A DNA stretch of 64,000 nucleotides, taken from assembly GCF_045862785.1 (NCBI RefSeq), contig NZ_BQXO01000002.1, positions 248,001-312,000 of the forward strand, read 5' to 3'. The position numbers and the translations under genes were made by a program. How positions within the stretch are numbered: position 1 is the first letter of the stretch; every line of letters begins with the position of its first letter. This DNA comes from Furfurilactobacillus curtus (GTDB taxonomy: Bacteria; Bacillota; Bacilli; Lactobacillales; Lactobacillaceae). Below, in pieces: positions 1 to 8,021 of the stretch. The notes under the pieces were generated by a model. The model did not search any database and had not been told where the DNA came from. It worked only from the letters and a program-made list of their open reading frames with translations.

Positions 1-42
1 AACTTCAAATAAACCAGCAAAAACTAGATAAATCCATGACAT
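1..42 (-). CDS. SMR-family small multidrug/guanidinium exporter, N-terminal fragment
   Basis: Only the first 14 codons lie in the window; the gene runs off the left edge on the minus strand. They read MSWIYLVFAGLFEV, the usual first membrane helix of SugE/QacE-type small multidrug resistance proteins, including the conserved Glu that couples proton and substrate in that family. The ATG is preceded at 7 bases by GGAGG. Family members are about 105 residues with four membrane helices and work as dimers, exporting quaternary ammonium compounds or guanidinium. Only the first helix can be seen, so drug versus guanidinium type cannot be decided. Confidence 0.6.
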   Translation of the reverse strand, partial: MSWIYLVFAGLFEV

Positions 43-49
43 ACATAAA

Positions 50-113
50 CCTCCAAAAAAATAGACAACCGTCAACATTTCTTCTCAGACCTAACGAAAT
101 GTTGATGTTGTCT
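50..113 (-). promoter_or_regulatory. Terminator-type attenuator in the SMR gene leader
   Basis: On the minus strand a long near-perfect hairpin (arms 96-113 and 63-81, one small asymmetric bulge) is followed by seven T residues (61-55), and the GGAGG ribosome site (54-50) begins on the very next base. No promoter can fit between terminator and ribosome site, so the SMR gene can be expressed only by reading through this terminator. It may also end greA transcripts. Attenuation by a riboswitch or antiterminator is inferred; I could not match the upstream bases to a guanidine riboswitch consensus by eye. Confidence 0.65.
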
Positions 114-213
114 TCATTGACAAATTCCCGGTGGAATCATTTACTTTATTAGCTACAGCATAACATGGCAGCTGTGGAGAGAAAAGTTTTGAGTGATGAA
201 AAAAAGCCAGACC

Positions 214-684
214 TCAAAGCGCCAGGTTAGTGATCGTTACCTGATAGTTGCCATTGGGTGCAGCGACCGTTTGGGTGGCGCCCACCGATCGGTCTAAAAC
301 GGCCCGACCAAGTGGTGAGTCAAATGAAACTTTACCTTCGTCCAAATTAGCCTCAAATTTACCGACTAGTTCATAGGTCGCCGTATTGGTGGGATCAGCA
401 TCAAACATCACGGTAAAGGTGCGGCCTAATTCAACGTGGTCGGTGGTTTGTGGTGTGATGACTTCAGCGTACTGTTGCAATTTATTGAGATAATGAAGGC
501 GACTTTCCAACCAACGTAGATCACGTTTAGCGGCACTATATTCAGCATTTTCTGAGCGATCGCCTAGCGCGGCTGCGTCCGCCAAACGTTTGATCCGGCG
601 AGGCCGATCGGCAGTTAACGCGTCAATATCAGCTTGGATTTGGTGATAACTGGCTGGCGTCATGGCGTTTTCGTTTAATTCCAA
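214..684 (-). CDS. greA: Transcription elongation factor GreA-like
   Basis: A 156-residue protein of normal GreA length. It rescues backtracked RNA polymerase by stimulating cleavage of the 3' end of the transcript. The N-terminal coiled coil carries GDRSENAEY, whose acidic tip residues reach the polymerase active site. The C-terminal FKBP-like half ends with a GKVSFDSPLGRA motif. The reading frame is open far upstream, but TTG at 684 sits 7 bases after GGAGG and gives the family length, whereas the upstream ATG would add about 40 unrelated residues and overlap the neighbouring gene. Lactobacilli often carry two GreA paralogues, so this could be the second copy. Confidence 0.85.
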   Translation of the reverse strand: MELNENAMTPASYHQIQADIDALTADRPRRIKRLADAAALGDRSENAEYSAAKRDLRWLESRLHYLNKLQQYAEVITPQTTDHVELGRTFTVMFDADPTNTATYELVGKFEANLDEGKVSFDSPLGRAVLDRSVGATQTVAAPNGNYQVTITNLAL

Positions 685-775
685 AGGCACACCTCCTAGA
701 TTCACTAGCGTCATTCTAGCGTAAAGGTGGTATCGCGTAAACGACAAAATCAGGGTGCGAAAAAGTGACGAATCT

Positions 776-1522
776 TTATTGGGCAAGATGGTTGCGTAGA
801 TCATCAATGCGTTGGTCGATCTCCCATTCGCGGTCTCGCATTTGACGCGTGGCTGAGTGAATGGTACTGCCTGGACGGCTGACCTTGTCGTAAAGAATCG
901 CAGGATTAAAGAGAAACTTGTGGGTGGTGCCAGCTTCGTATTCAGCGGTAAATAACAAGTCTTCTGCTAACGCCAAACTGGTGTCAAAGCGCAGTTTCAG
1001 CTGATTAATTACGCTCATTCGAAAGGCTTTGTTCCACGTGTAACCACCAATTTGAGTACCATGTTCAGTTGCTTCTGCCAGCATGTCTGCCTGTGAAATC
1101 TCATGCCAACCTGAAAGTTGCCGCACGGCGCCGCGCGCCCAGCCGCCCCAGCTTGAGCCGACGGTGACTAAATCGATATTCGGATCAGCTAAACCTTCTG
1201 CAAAGGTGGCCAAGTATGCTGGCTCACACTTGTCATCGCCATCGACAAAGACAATAATCGCGCCATTAGCATGTTCAATGCCATAGTTACGCGCAACGGA
1301 AACGCCACTGTGCTTGGAAAGGTGAGTCACCGTGAAGTTTGTTTCCTGCTGTGCCCATTGATCAGCGACAGTCGCTGATTCGTCAGTAGAGTGATCATCG
1401 ACAAGGAGCACCTCATAATTCTGATAAGTTTGATTTCTCAGGCTGGTTAAACACGGTGCCAAAAAGTGACCGAGATTGTAAATGGTGACAACGACGGTAA
1501 TGAGTGGTGTTGGATCTGCCAT
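776..1522 (-). CDS. GT2-family glycosyltransferase (GT-A fold)
   Basis: A 248-residue protein with the GT2 signature. An N-terminal nucleotide-binding strand (ITVVVTIYN) is followed by VDDHSTDES and by the metal-binding VFVDGDD at about residues 90-96. It should transfer a sugar from a nucleotide donor onto a cell-wall, lipid or polysaccharide acceptor; donor and acceptor cannot be told from sequence. No membrane helix is evident, so it is probably cytosolic or peripheral. The ATG has AGGAGG 9 bases upstream. It is upstream of and co-directional with greA, but about 90 bases separate them and no operon function is apparent. Confidence 0.85.
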   Translation of the reverse strand: MADPTPLITVVVTIYNLGHFLAPCLTSLRNQTYQNYEVLLVDDHSTDESATVADQWAQQETNFTVTHLSKHSGVSVARNYGIEHANGAIIVFVDGDDKCEPAYLATFAEGLADPNIDLVTVGSSWGGWARGAVRQLSGWHEISQADMLAEATEHGTQIGGYTWNKAFRMSVINQLKLRFDTSLALAEDLLFTAEYEAGTTHKFLFNPAILYDKVSRPGSTIHSATRQMRDREWEIDQRIDDLRNHLAQ

Positions 1523-1742
1523 GGCGAGTGCCTCCTAGATGTTGTTACCGCTAGGATACAAGGATTTGACGAAAAAAGGGGGAAAAGGGACTTGAATATC
1601 TAAGCAAATGAAGACTACGACGAAAACGCAGGCGGATTTTTCGGTAAAAGAGTGGATCACGAGAACTAATGTGGATAGCAAATAACTGAGAGCCTTGTCA
1701 GTAATATCTATAGCAAAATAGTGCGATAGCACAGGTTAGTCG

Positions 1743-2591
1743 CTACTTGCCCCACAAAAAGTTGATCACCAGTCGATTAACTTGAGCGTTATTGTGTAAT
1801 TTACTGTGTTGGGCATCTTTGCCCTTAATCATGTGTTCTTGGTAGCTGATGGGCCGGTTTCCTAGTAGGTACTTGAGGGAACGTGATGAAACATTGCTGA
1901 CCCGTCCATCGGAATTGCTGCCATCCTCTAAGTTGCCGTAAATATTCAGCACGCGAACTTGGTGGCTGGGATAGTTATTGATGTGTGCCAATAGATAGCG
2001 ATAGTTTTGATCCATCGTTTTGGGTTGTCCGTTCGCTAGTAAGCGATTTTGATTCGGCTTGTCGCCACGGCCAAGAATGCCATCAAAGTGACCGGCCAAA
2101 TCCACTTGTTTATTCAATTGTGGTAAATTCTTGTTTTGTCCATTGGCCGTTTCATAGTACATGACGGCCATGTTGCCCATTGAGTGAGCGACAACGTTGA
2201 ATTGCTTAATGTGATAACGCGATTGCAGCGTCGTCAAGATGTTTTTAAGCCACTGGCCATCGGTTTTGAAGTCAGAGTTACGGTTATTTTCAAAGATAAC
2301 TTGGACTAATGGATTCACTTTGCCCGAGCGCCAGTGACCACTGAGTTTGACGTGCCCCGTTTTCGTCACGCGAGCAGTCAACACTTTGGTGGCAGCGCCG
2401 GCTTTTTCAGCAGCGGCAATCTGATGATTAGATGCTGACGCGCCGCCACCGTAACCATGTAAGTATAAGGTCGGCACATTACTGTAGGTATAATTGTTCG
2501 TCGCTTGATGGGCGGTGAAGGTTGTCCATGAGATAACTGCCGTAACGACAGCGATCATCGCGATTAGGCCGCCCCAAAATTGCTTTCGCAT
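1743..2591 (-). CDS. DUF915-family alpha/beta hydrolase, membrane-anchored
   Basis: A 282-residue extracellular-facing hydrolase typical of lactobacilli. Residues about 5-25 form a signal anchor. PTLYLHGYGG gives the oxyanion loop, AHSMGN carries the nucleophilic serine, DGSNSDG supplies the likely acid and the C-terminal AQHSKLH the histidine. The substrate is unknown; DUF915 proteins are usually annotated as cell-surface hydrolases or esterases. The start ATG at 2591 follows a GGGGGG-rich ribosome site, while an upstream in-frame start would place residues before the signal anchor. It is divergent from the acyltransferase gene at 2740. Confidence 0.85.
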   Translation of the reverse strand: MRKQFWGGLIAMIAVVTAVISWTTFTAHQATNNYTYSNVPTLYLHGYGGGASASNHQIAAAEKAGAATKVLTARVTKTGHVKLSGHWRSGKVNPLVQVIFENNRNSDFKTDGQWLKNILTTLQSRYHIKQFNVVAHSMGNMAVMYYETANGQNKNLPQLNKQVDLAGHFDGILGRGDKPNQNRLLANGQPKTMDQNYRYLLAHINNYPSHQVRVLNIYGNLEDGSNSDGRVSNVSSRSLKYLLGNRPISYQEHMIKGKDAQHSKLHNNAQVNRLVINFLWGK

Positions 2592-2739
2592 ATAAAAGTC
2601 CCCCCGACAAATTAAACTATTTGCCGTTATTGTAGGCACCTGCTGAGAAAGAAGCCAAGCAAGAGCACTTTTGAATACCAATTATCAGATTCTGCCAGAC
2701 ATGGTACAGTGAAGGCATTGGTGACTGGGAGGTGAGTGA

Positions 2740-3846
2740 ATGACCAATTATGATACTCAGCTTGATCCGAATCGAACGGATTTAGGCGATTTTTTGAAAG
2801 TTGCCGCTTGTAGCGCCGTTATGTTGCAAACGGTCTTAGGTCTGGCAAGCAAATTAGCGCTACCTTGGGCAATGCAACGTAGCCTGATTCCAGTGTACGA
2901 CGCCGTTAAATTCACCGCCCCAGCGTTTATATTTGGTATTTTATTTACGACGCTGCGGACGACACCATTGATGAGTCGTCGCGAGTATGGTCCTTATTTG
3001 CAAAAGCAATGGCACGCGTTGATGATGCCAACGATTTTGTGGACCGCAGTGTACTTAATCTTTATGCCAGGTCAGCAACAGCACACACCTTATCACAGTA
3101 TTGCGACCTTCAACTGGCAGTTTATCAATGGGAATGCTGCACCGCATCTGTGGTACAACACGATGATGCTACAATTTATTATATTAATGCCACTTTGGTT
3201 GGCACTTTCACGTTGGTTAAATGGTCACCCGCAGCGGGAAATTGGCGTTTTAATCATGCTCGCAGTCGGATTTAGTTGGTGGTTGGCCGTTTATGACCTC
3301 AGCATCTTTAATGGACTGCACCAACATCAATGGTATTTAGCCGATCGATTATTCATCAGCTATTTACCCTATGCAATTTTAGGCATATCAATGTGGTTAT
3401 TTTACGAGCCCATGATGCGCTGGCTTCGGCGTTGGTGGTGGGGACTATTGATTGTCGCAATTATGGCGTGGCTACGGGCCAATACAGAGCTGCGCAGCTT
3501 CGGTGCCCCAGTAAAGCTGGCAAATGCGCCCTATCTGAAACCGTCCATAACGATTTACGCGCTATGTATGATTGGACTCATTTGCGTGTTAGCCGATTGG
3601 TGCATTCGCCAGCAAGTGCGTTGGCTAGGCATCATTCACTTCCTCGCGATTTATGCCTATCGCGCCTTTTTAGGCAACGTCTTCTGGCTGGTTCTACTGT
3701 GGCAAATCGAGCGCTGGCTTGGTTGGCGTGATTGGATCTGGATTCGGATCGGTGTGACCGCTGTTGTTGGTTGGTGCCTGGCGTTCGGGTTCGCGGTAAA
3801 AGGACATCGGGTGGTGGATGGTAGGAGAGATTCAAATTTAAGATGA
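2740..3846 (+). CDS. Acyltransferase-3-like integral membrane protein
   Basis: A 368-residue, very hydrophobic and Trp-rich protein with about ten predicted membrane helices. It resembles acyltransferase family 3 (OatA/WecH-like) membrane domains. The N-terminal LGDFLKVAACSAVMLQ corresponds to the first helix of that fold, but the usual R-x-x-A-x-x-x-V and H-x-W motifs are only partly visible, so activity is uncertain. The start ATG follows GGGAGGTGAGTGA. A hairpin terminator follows the stop. It would O-acylate a surface polymer if active. Confidence 0.6.
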   Translation: MTNYDTQLDPNRTDLGDFLKVAACSAVMLQTVLGLASKLALPWAMQRSLIPVYDAVKFTAPAFIFGILFTTLRTTPLMSRREYGPYLQKQWHALMMPTILWTAVYLIFMPGQQQHTPYHSIATFNWQFINGNAAPHLWYNTMMLQFIILMPLWLALSRWLNGHPQREIGVLIMLAVGFSWWLAVYDLSIFNGLHQHQWYLADRLFISYLPYAILGISMWLFYEPMMRWLRRWWWGLLIVAIMAWLRANTELRSFGAPVKLANAPYLKPSITIYALCMIGLICVLADWCIRQQVRWLGIIHFLAIYAYRAFLGNVFWLVLLWQIERWLGWRDWIWIRIGVTAVVGWCLAFGFAVKGHRVVDGRRDSNLR

Positions 3847-3848
3847 AG

Positions 3849-3878
3849 ATACCGGCAGAACTTTTGTCGGTATTTTTT
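3849..3878 (+). terminator. Rho-independent terminator after the acyltransferase gene
   Basis: Arms ATACCGGCA and TGTCGGTAT (one G-U pair) are followed by a T run, starting directly after the stop codon at 3846. Confidence 0.75.
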
Positions 3879-3930
3879 AGTCTGGGACTAGGCTAAATAC
3901 CTAAATGGCAAGGATCTAACCATCACTATT

Positions 3931-3949
3931 TATGCTAAAATTAAGCATA
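3931..3949. promoter_or_regulatory. Palindrome upstream of hsdM, candidate operator
   Basis: TATGCT-N7-AGCATA is a perfect 6-bp inverted repeat 40 bases before the hsdM start, in an AT-rich stretch where the hsd promoter should lie. No dedicated controller gene is seen in the locus, so the binding protein is unknown. Confidence 0.35.
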
Positions 3950-3988
3950 GTTTATTTAGTTATAACGAGAACGATAAAGGAGCTATTA

Positions 3989-6781
3989 ATGGCAATTCAA
4001 ACCAATCAAGAACTTTATGGCCGATTGTGGAATGGCGCAGAGCAGCTGCGTGGTTCGATGGACGCGTCCAAATACAAAGACTACATGTTAGGGATTATGT
4101 TTTATAAATTTCTCAGCGATAAAACATTAGCCTCTTTTTCGTCATATAACCAAGTCCCAAGTGAGCAGGCTTACGATGTATACATGTCGATTTTGGATCA
4201 CCCTGAAGCCCAACAACAGGTTTTTAAAGGACTCATTGCAGATCTCGGTTATTATGTACAGCCACAAGATTTATATCAAACGTGGATGGTTAAAATCGAA
4301 CAAAATACATTTGAAGTTGCCAATATTGAAGATGCATTTAATAACTTTCAGCGAAATGTCCAAGGATCGACCAATAAGGATGACTTCGATGGACTCTTTA
4401 GTTCGCTGGATGTTTCCAGTCCTGACTTAGGTAGTGATCTTCACAAACGTAATGAGAATCTGCGAGCATTGGTACGATTGTTTGCCGACTTGGATATGAA
4501 CGAACTTCAGAAAACTGACGTACTTGGGGATGCATATGAGTATTTGGTGGGACAGTTTGGTATGGAAGCCGGTAAGAAAGCTGGCGAATTTTACACTCCA
4601 CGACAAGTTTCTGAAGTTATGGCGCAAGTTGTGACAAATTCCACTGAAGATATCCATAATATTTATGATCCAACGGTTGGTTCTGGCTCATTGCTGTTAA
4701 CGGTGGCAAAACATTTAAAACAGGCAAGCCTTGAGACATTAAATTATTTTGGTCAGGAATATAACACCGCGACATATAACTTGACCCGAATGAATTTGCT
4801 GCTACATGGGGTTCAACCGGATCATATGACGGTGCGAAATGCGGACACGTTGAAGGAAGATTGGCCTGAAGACCCTCGTAACCCTCAGCAAAGTCGACAG
4901 TTCGACGCCGTTGTCATGAATCCACCCTATTCTTACAATTGGAGTAAAGGTGATAACAGCGCGTATGCCATGGCGACCTTAACCGATCCTCGATATCAGG
5001 ATTATGGCGCGTTGGCGCCTAAAACCAAGGCTGATTTTGCCTTCTTACTACATGGTTTATATCACTTGGACCAGGATGGTGCGATGGCAATCGTCTTGCC
5101 ACATGGTGTTCTTTTTCGAGGTGGTGACGAGGGCACGATTCGACAAAACCTCCTCAAGAAAAATCAGATTGATGCCATCATTGGTATGCCAGCTAATTTA
5201 TTCACGAACACGGGAATTCCAGTCATTGTAATGGTTTTAAAAAAGAACCGGACAGATCGACAGCTGAATGATGTTTTGGTTATCGATGCCTCAGATGGAT
5301 TTATTAAGGACGGTAAACAAAATCGACTACGTGAACGTGATATCGCTAAAATTGTTGACGTTGTGCGGAATCGTCAAGAAGTCGCAGGATTTAGCCATTT
5401 AGCAACGTTAAAGGAAATCGAACATAATGACTTTAATTTAAATATTCCGCGTTATGTCGAAAAAATTGAAGCAGAAGATGTTCAAGATGTCGATGCACAT
5501 CTACATGGCGGCATTCCTGAATATGCGTTAGAACAATTGACGGTCTTGAATACGCTAGCTAAAGATGAATTAATGGGTAGCTTCAAGACAATCCGACCAG
5601 GTTATTTGGAAGCAATTCTTGATAAAGATGAATTGCGAACGAAGATTTATCAAGCGCCCGCTGTGTTAGCTAAAAAACAAAACTACAGTGAACTTGTGCA
5701 AGAATTTGCTGATGAATGGTTTTCTAAGTTAGTTGAAGTGAACGCTGATGCCGATTTAGAACAGGTGAAGCGGGAAATGACTGAAGATGCACAGCATCGG
5801 CTAGGATTGCCCGGCATTGTGGATGTCTACGATGCGTATCAAGTCGTTGCGGATCTGTGGACTGAAAACCTAACGCAAGATGTGGAATTGATTGCGAAAT
5901 TTGGTCTGTTAACAACCGGTCGGGCGCTACGACAGCTTTATAAGACGAGTAAGAGTAACGGTCGTACGGTGACGAAAGAGGCTGGTCAGGAAGGACAACT
6001 TCTACCAATTGATTTAGTCACAAGCGTTTTGTTTGAAGATCGAGAAAAAGAGCTAGAACAGCTTCAAGACAAAATATCTGATTTAGACGAGCAATTTAAT
6101 GAGCTGATTGAAGAGGCCGCCAGCGATGAAGATCTTGAAGACTATGTAGATAATGGCAAATTATTGCTTACAGAGGCTAAAAATGATCTGGATGAACTAG
6201 CTAAGGACGCAGAAACACCAGAAATCATTATCTTGCGAGAATATACGGATCAGAAGAAGAAAGAAAAGCTGGCGACAATTGCAGATCATCCAAATGCCTT
6301 CAAAGTCTTTCAACCCACTGATTGGGATAAAAATCATGAAACGGTCAAAAAATCAGCTGTCTTGAATGAAATCAGTAGTCTGCAGCAGGATGCACTGTTA
6401 AATTCGACTGATGGGGATGATCCCGTTGGCACATTTTTAGCGAAGGTTCTTGATCTTGATGCTCAGCGTAAAGAAATTAATGAACAACAAAAGCAAGCAG
6501 CAGCAAGCCTTTCAGCAGCGGTGTTGGCACATTTCACTAATCTTGATAAAGATGAAATTTTGACTGTCTTGCGGCAGAAATGGTTCGGTTCGTTTACTCA
6601 TGATGTCACTAAATTATTAGATCATGCGTTGGATAGAGATCTGGACACCGTATCGTCGTTAATTGAGCGATATCATGACACACTAGCTGATATTCAACGT
6701 GAAAAAGCTGAAATTGAATCTTCTTTCAATGAAATGTTAGCTCAACTAGTGAAGACAGAGGATTTTGGCGATGATGAATAA
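3989..6781 (+). CDS. hsdM: Type I restriction-modification DNA methyltransferase subunit HsdM (extended)
   Basis: N6-adenine methyltransferase subunit, 930 residues. The N-terminal HsdM_N domain (SMDASKYKDYMLGIMFYKFLSD region) is followed by GEFYTPRQV near residue 197, the SAM-binding DPTVGSGS near 227 and catalytic motif NPPY at 311-314. Typical HsdM proteins are about 500-550 residues. Here roughly 400 more residues follow, rich in acidic coiled coil (LEQLQDKISDLDEQFNELIE region), which I do not recognise as a named domain. The ATG at 3989 follows AAAGGAG. It overlaps hsdS by 11 bases, implying translational coupling, and would form the M2S modification complex and, with HsdR, the restriction complex. 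Confidence 0.92.
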   Translation: MAIQTNQELYGRLWNGAEQLRGSMDASKYKDYMLGIMFYKFLSDKTLASFSSYNQVPSEQAYDVYMSILDHPEAQQQVFKGLIADLGYYVQPQDLYQTWMVKIEQNTFEVANIEDAFNNFQRNVQGSTNKDDFDGLFSSLDVSSPDLGSDLHKRNENLRALVRLFADLDMNELQKTDVLGDAYEYLVGQFGMEAGKKAGEFYTPRQVSEVMAQVVTNSTEDIHNIYDPTVGSGSLLLTVAKHLKQASLETLNYFGQEYNTATYNLTRMNLLLHGVQPDHMTVRNADTLKEDWPEDPRNPQQSRQFDAVVMNPPYSYNWSKGDNSAYAMATLTDPRYQDYGALAPKTKADFAFLLHGLYHLDQDGAMAIVLPHGVLFRGGDEGTIRQNLLKKNQIDAIIGMPANLFTNTGIPVIVMVLKKNRTDRQLNDVLVIDASDGFIKDGKQNRLRERDIAKIVDVVRNRQEVAGFSHLATLKEIEHNDFNLNIPRYVEKIEAEDVQDVDAHLHGGIPEYALEQLTVLNTLAKDELMGSFKTIRPGYLEAILDKDELRTKIYQAPAVLAKKQNYSELVQEFADEWFSKLVEVNADADLEQVKREMTEDAQHRLGLPGIVDVYDAYQVVADLWTENLTQDVELIAKFGLLTTGRALRQLYKTSKSNGRTVTKEAGQEGQLLPIDLVTSVLFEDREKELEQLQDKISDLDEQFNELIEEAASDEDLEDYVDNGKLLLTEAKNDLDELAKDAETPEIIILREYTDQKKKEKLATIADHPNAFKVFQPTDWDKNHETVKKSAVLNEISSLQQDALLNSTDGDDPVGTFLAKVLDLDAQRKEINEQQKQAAASLSAAVLAHFTNLDKDEILTVLRQKWFGSFTHDVTKLLDHALDRDLDTVSSLIERYHDTLADIQREKAEIESSFNEMLAQLVKTEDFGDDE

Positions 6782-7958
6782 AAAAAGTAACAAACCCTAT
6801 CTACGCTTCCCTGGATTCACTGACGCTTGGGAAAAGCGTAAGTTGGGAGAAATAACTCAAGTAATAATGGGAGTATCCCCAAGTTCAAAGAATTATTCAT
6901 TAGACTTGTCAGATCCGATCTTAGTTCAAGGAAACGCAGACATGATTGATGGGCAGGTTGTTCCAAGAATTCATACTAAACAAATAACGAAAACTGCGAA
7001 AAAAGGAAGCTTAATTCTTAGTGTTCGGGCGCCAGTTGGAGAAGTTGGAAAGACTGAGTTCGATGTTGTTCTAGGTCGTGGTGTGGCAGGAATTTCAGGT
7101 AACGAATTTTTGTTTCAGTATTTAAATAATATTCATTCATCTGGGTATTGGAAGGTTTTAAGTTCTGGGTCAACATTTGATTCCGTCACTACCACGCAGG
7201 TGTTAAATCTTTTGGTCTATATTCCAACGAAGCGTGAGCAACAACAAATCGGCACCTTCTTCCAAAAATTAGATTCCCTCATCGCAGCAAATCAGCGTGA
7301 GTATAAGAAATTAACAGATTTGAAAAATGCATATTTGCATAAAATGTTTCCAGCCGATGGAAAAGATGTTCCAGAGCTACGTTTTCCTGGATTTACTGAC
7401 GCTTGGGAAAAGCGTAAGTTGGGAGAAATGACGAAATTAGTTAGTGGGTATTCATTCAAAAGCAGTAACTTTGGTATCGGATCTTTTCCAGTCATTCGAA
7501 TAACGAATATTTTGGAGAATGGAAGTGTTGGAGGAACCTTTGTCACTTACGAAAAAAAAGAATTGGCTGATAAATATATTGCAAAATCAGGACAACTAGT
7601 TATTGCCATGTCGGGTGCCACTACGGGAAAAATTGGGCAAGTATCTGCTACAGCACTAGTTAATCAACGTGTCGGGTTGTTTGCAGAGCTAGCTATTAAT
7701 GTTCGCCTATTGAAGGTGTTTTTAGCGAGTTCCTCGTTCAAGAAATACATTGGGAATCTTTGGGGTGCTGGGGCACAACCCAATGTTAGCGTGAAGCAAA
7801 TCAATTCATATGAAATATCAATTCCAGCCACAAATAATGAGCAACAACAAATTGGCATCTTCTTCCAAAAACTAGATTCCCTCATCGCAGCAAATCAGCG
7901 TGAAGGGAAGAAATTGGAAGAATTGAAGCAATCGCTACTGAAAGAGATGTTTGTTTGA
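6771..7958 (+). CDS. hsdS: Type I restriction-modification specificity subunit HsdS (expressed copy)
   Basis: DNA-recognition subunit of 395 residues with two target recognition domains (about residues 20-165 and 210-355). Each opens with AWEKRKLGE and closes with FFQKLDSLIAANQR; the pieces between are the conserved coiled-coil spacers that set half-site distance. The near-identical framing DNA (TGGGAAAAGCGTAAGTT at 6828 and 7404; 29-bp blocks at 7270 and 7873) recurs in the silent cassettes at 12.2-13.2 kb, so TRDs can be exchanged. Start ATG at 6771 (or the adjacent ATG at 6774) lies 9 bases after GAGG inside hsdM. Confidence 0.93.
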   Translation: MMNKKSNKPYLRFPGFTDAWEKRKLGEITQVIMGVSPSSKNYSLDLSDPILVQGNADMIDGQVVPRIHTKQITKTAKKGSLILSVRAPVGEVGKTEFDVVLGRGVAGISGNEFLFQYLNNIHSSGYWKVLSSGSTFDSVTTTQVLNLLVYIPTKREQQQIGTFFQKLDSLIAANQREYKKLTDLKNAYLHKMFPADGKDVPELRFPGFTDAWEKRKLGEMTKLVSGYSFKSSNFGIGSFPVIRITNILENGSVGGTFVTYEKKELADKYIAKSGQLVIAMSGATTGKIGQVSATALVNQRVGLFAELAINVRLLKVFLASSSFKKYIGNLWGAGAQPNVSVKQINSYEISIPATNNEQQQIGIFFQKLDSLIAANQREGKKLEELKQSLLKEMFV

Positions 7959-7973
7959 CGAATAAAATACAAT

Positions 7974-8002
7974 TTTACGAATAAATAATGAATAAATATA
8001 CA
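7974..8002 (+). promoter_or_regulatory. Possible separate hsdR promoter
   Basis: TTTACG (7974-7979), a 17-bp spacer and TATACA (7997-8002) lie in the AT-rich gap between hsdS and hsdR. A private promoter would keep hsdR expressed when the DNA between hsdS and the silent cassettes inverts. Against it, the predicted start site falls almost on the GGGAGG ribosome site. Confidence 0.3.
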
Positions 8003-8021
8003 ATAATGGGAGGTGGCATGC

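Noticed and set aside
50..213. Named guanidine riboswitch upstream of the SMR gene
   Set aside because: The terminator is real, but by eye the leader does not show the ACGR double-hairpin of class II or the conserved core of class I; left as unassigned attenuation.
1535..1732. 65-codon minus frame between the GT2 and DUF915 genes
   Set aside because: No ribosome site or protein-like character; the stretch looks like ordinary intergenic DNA.
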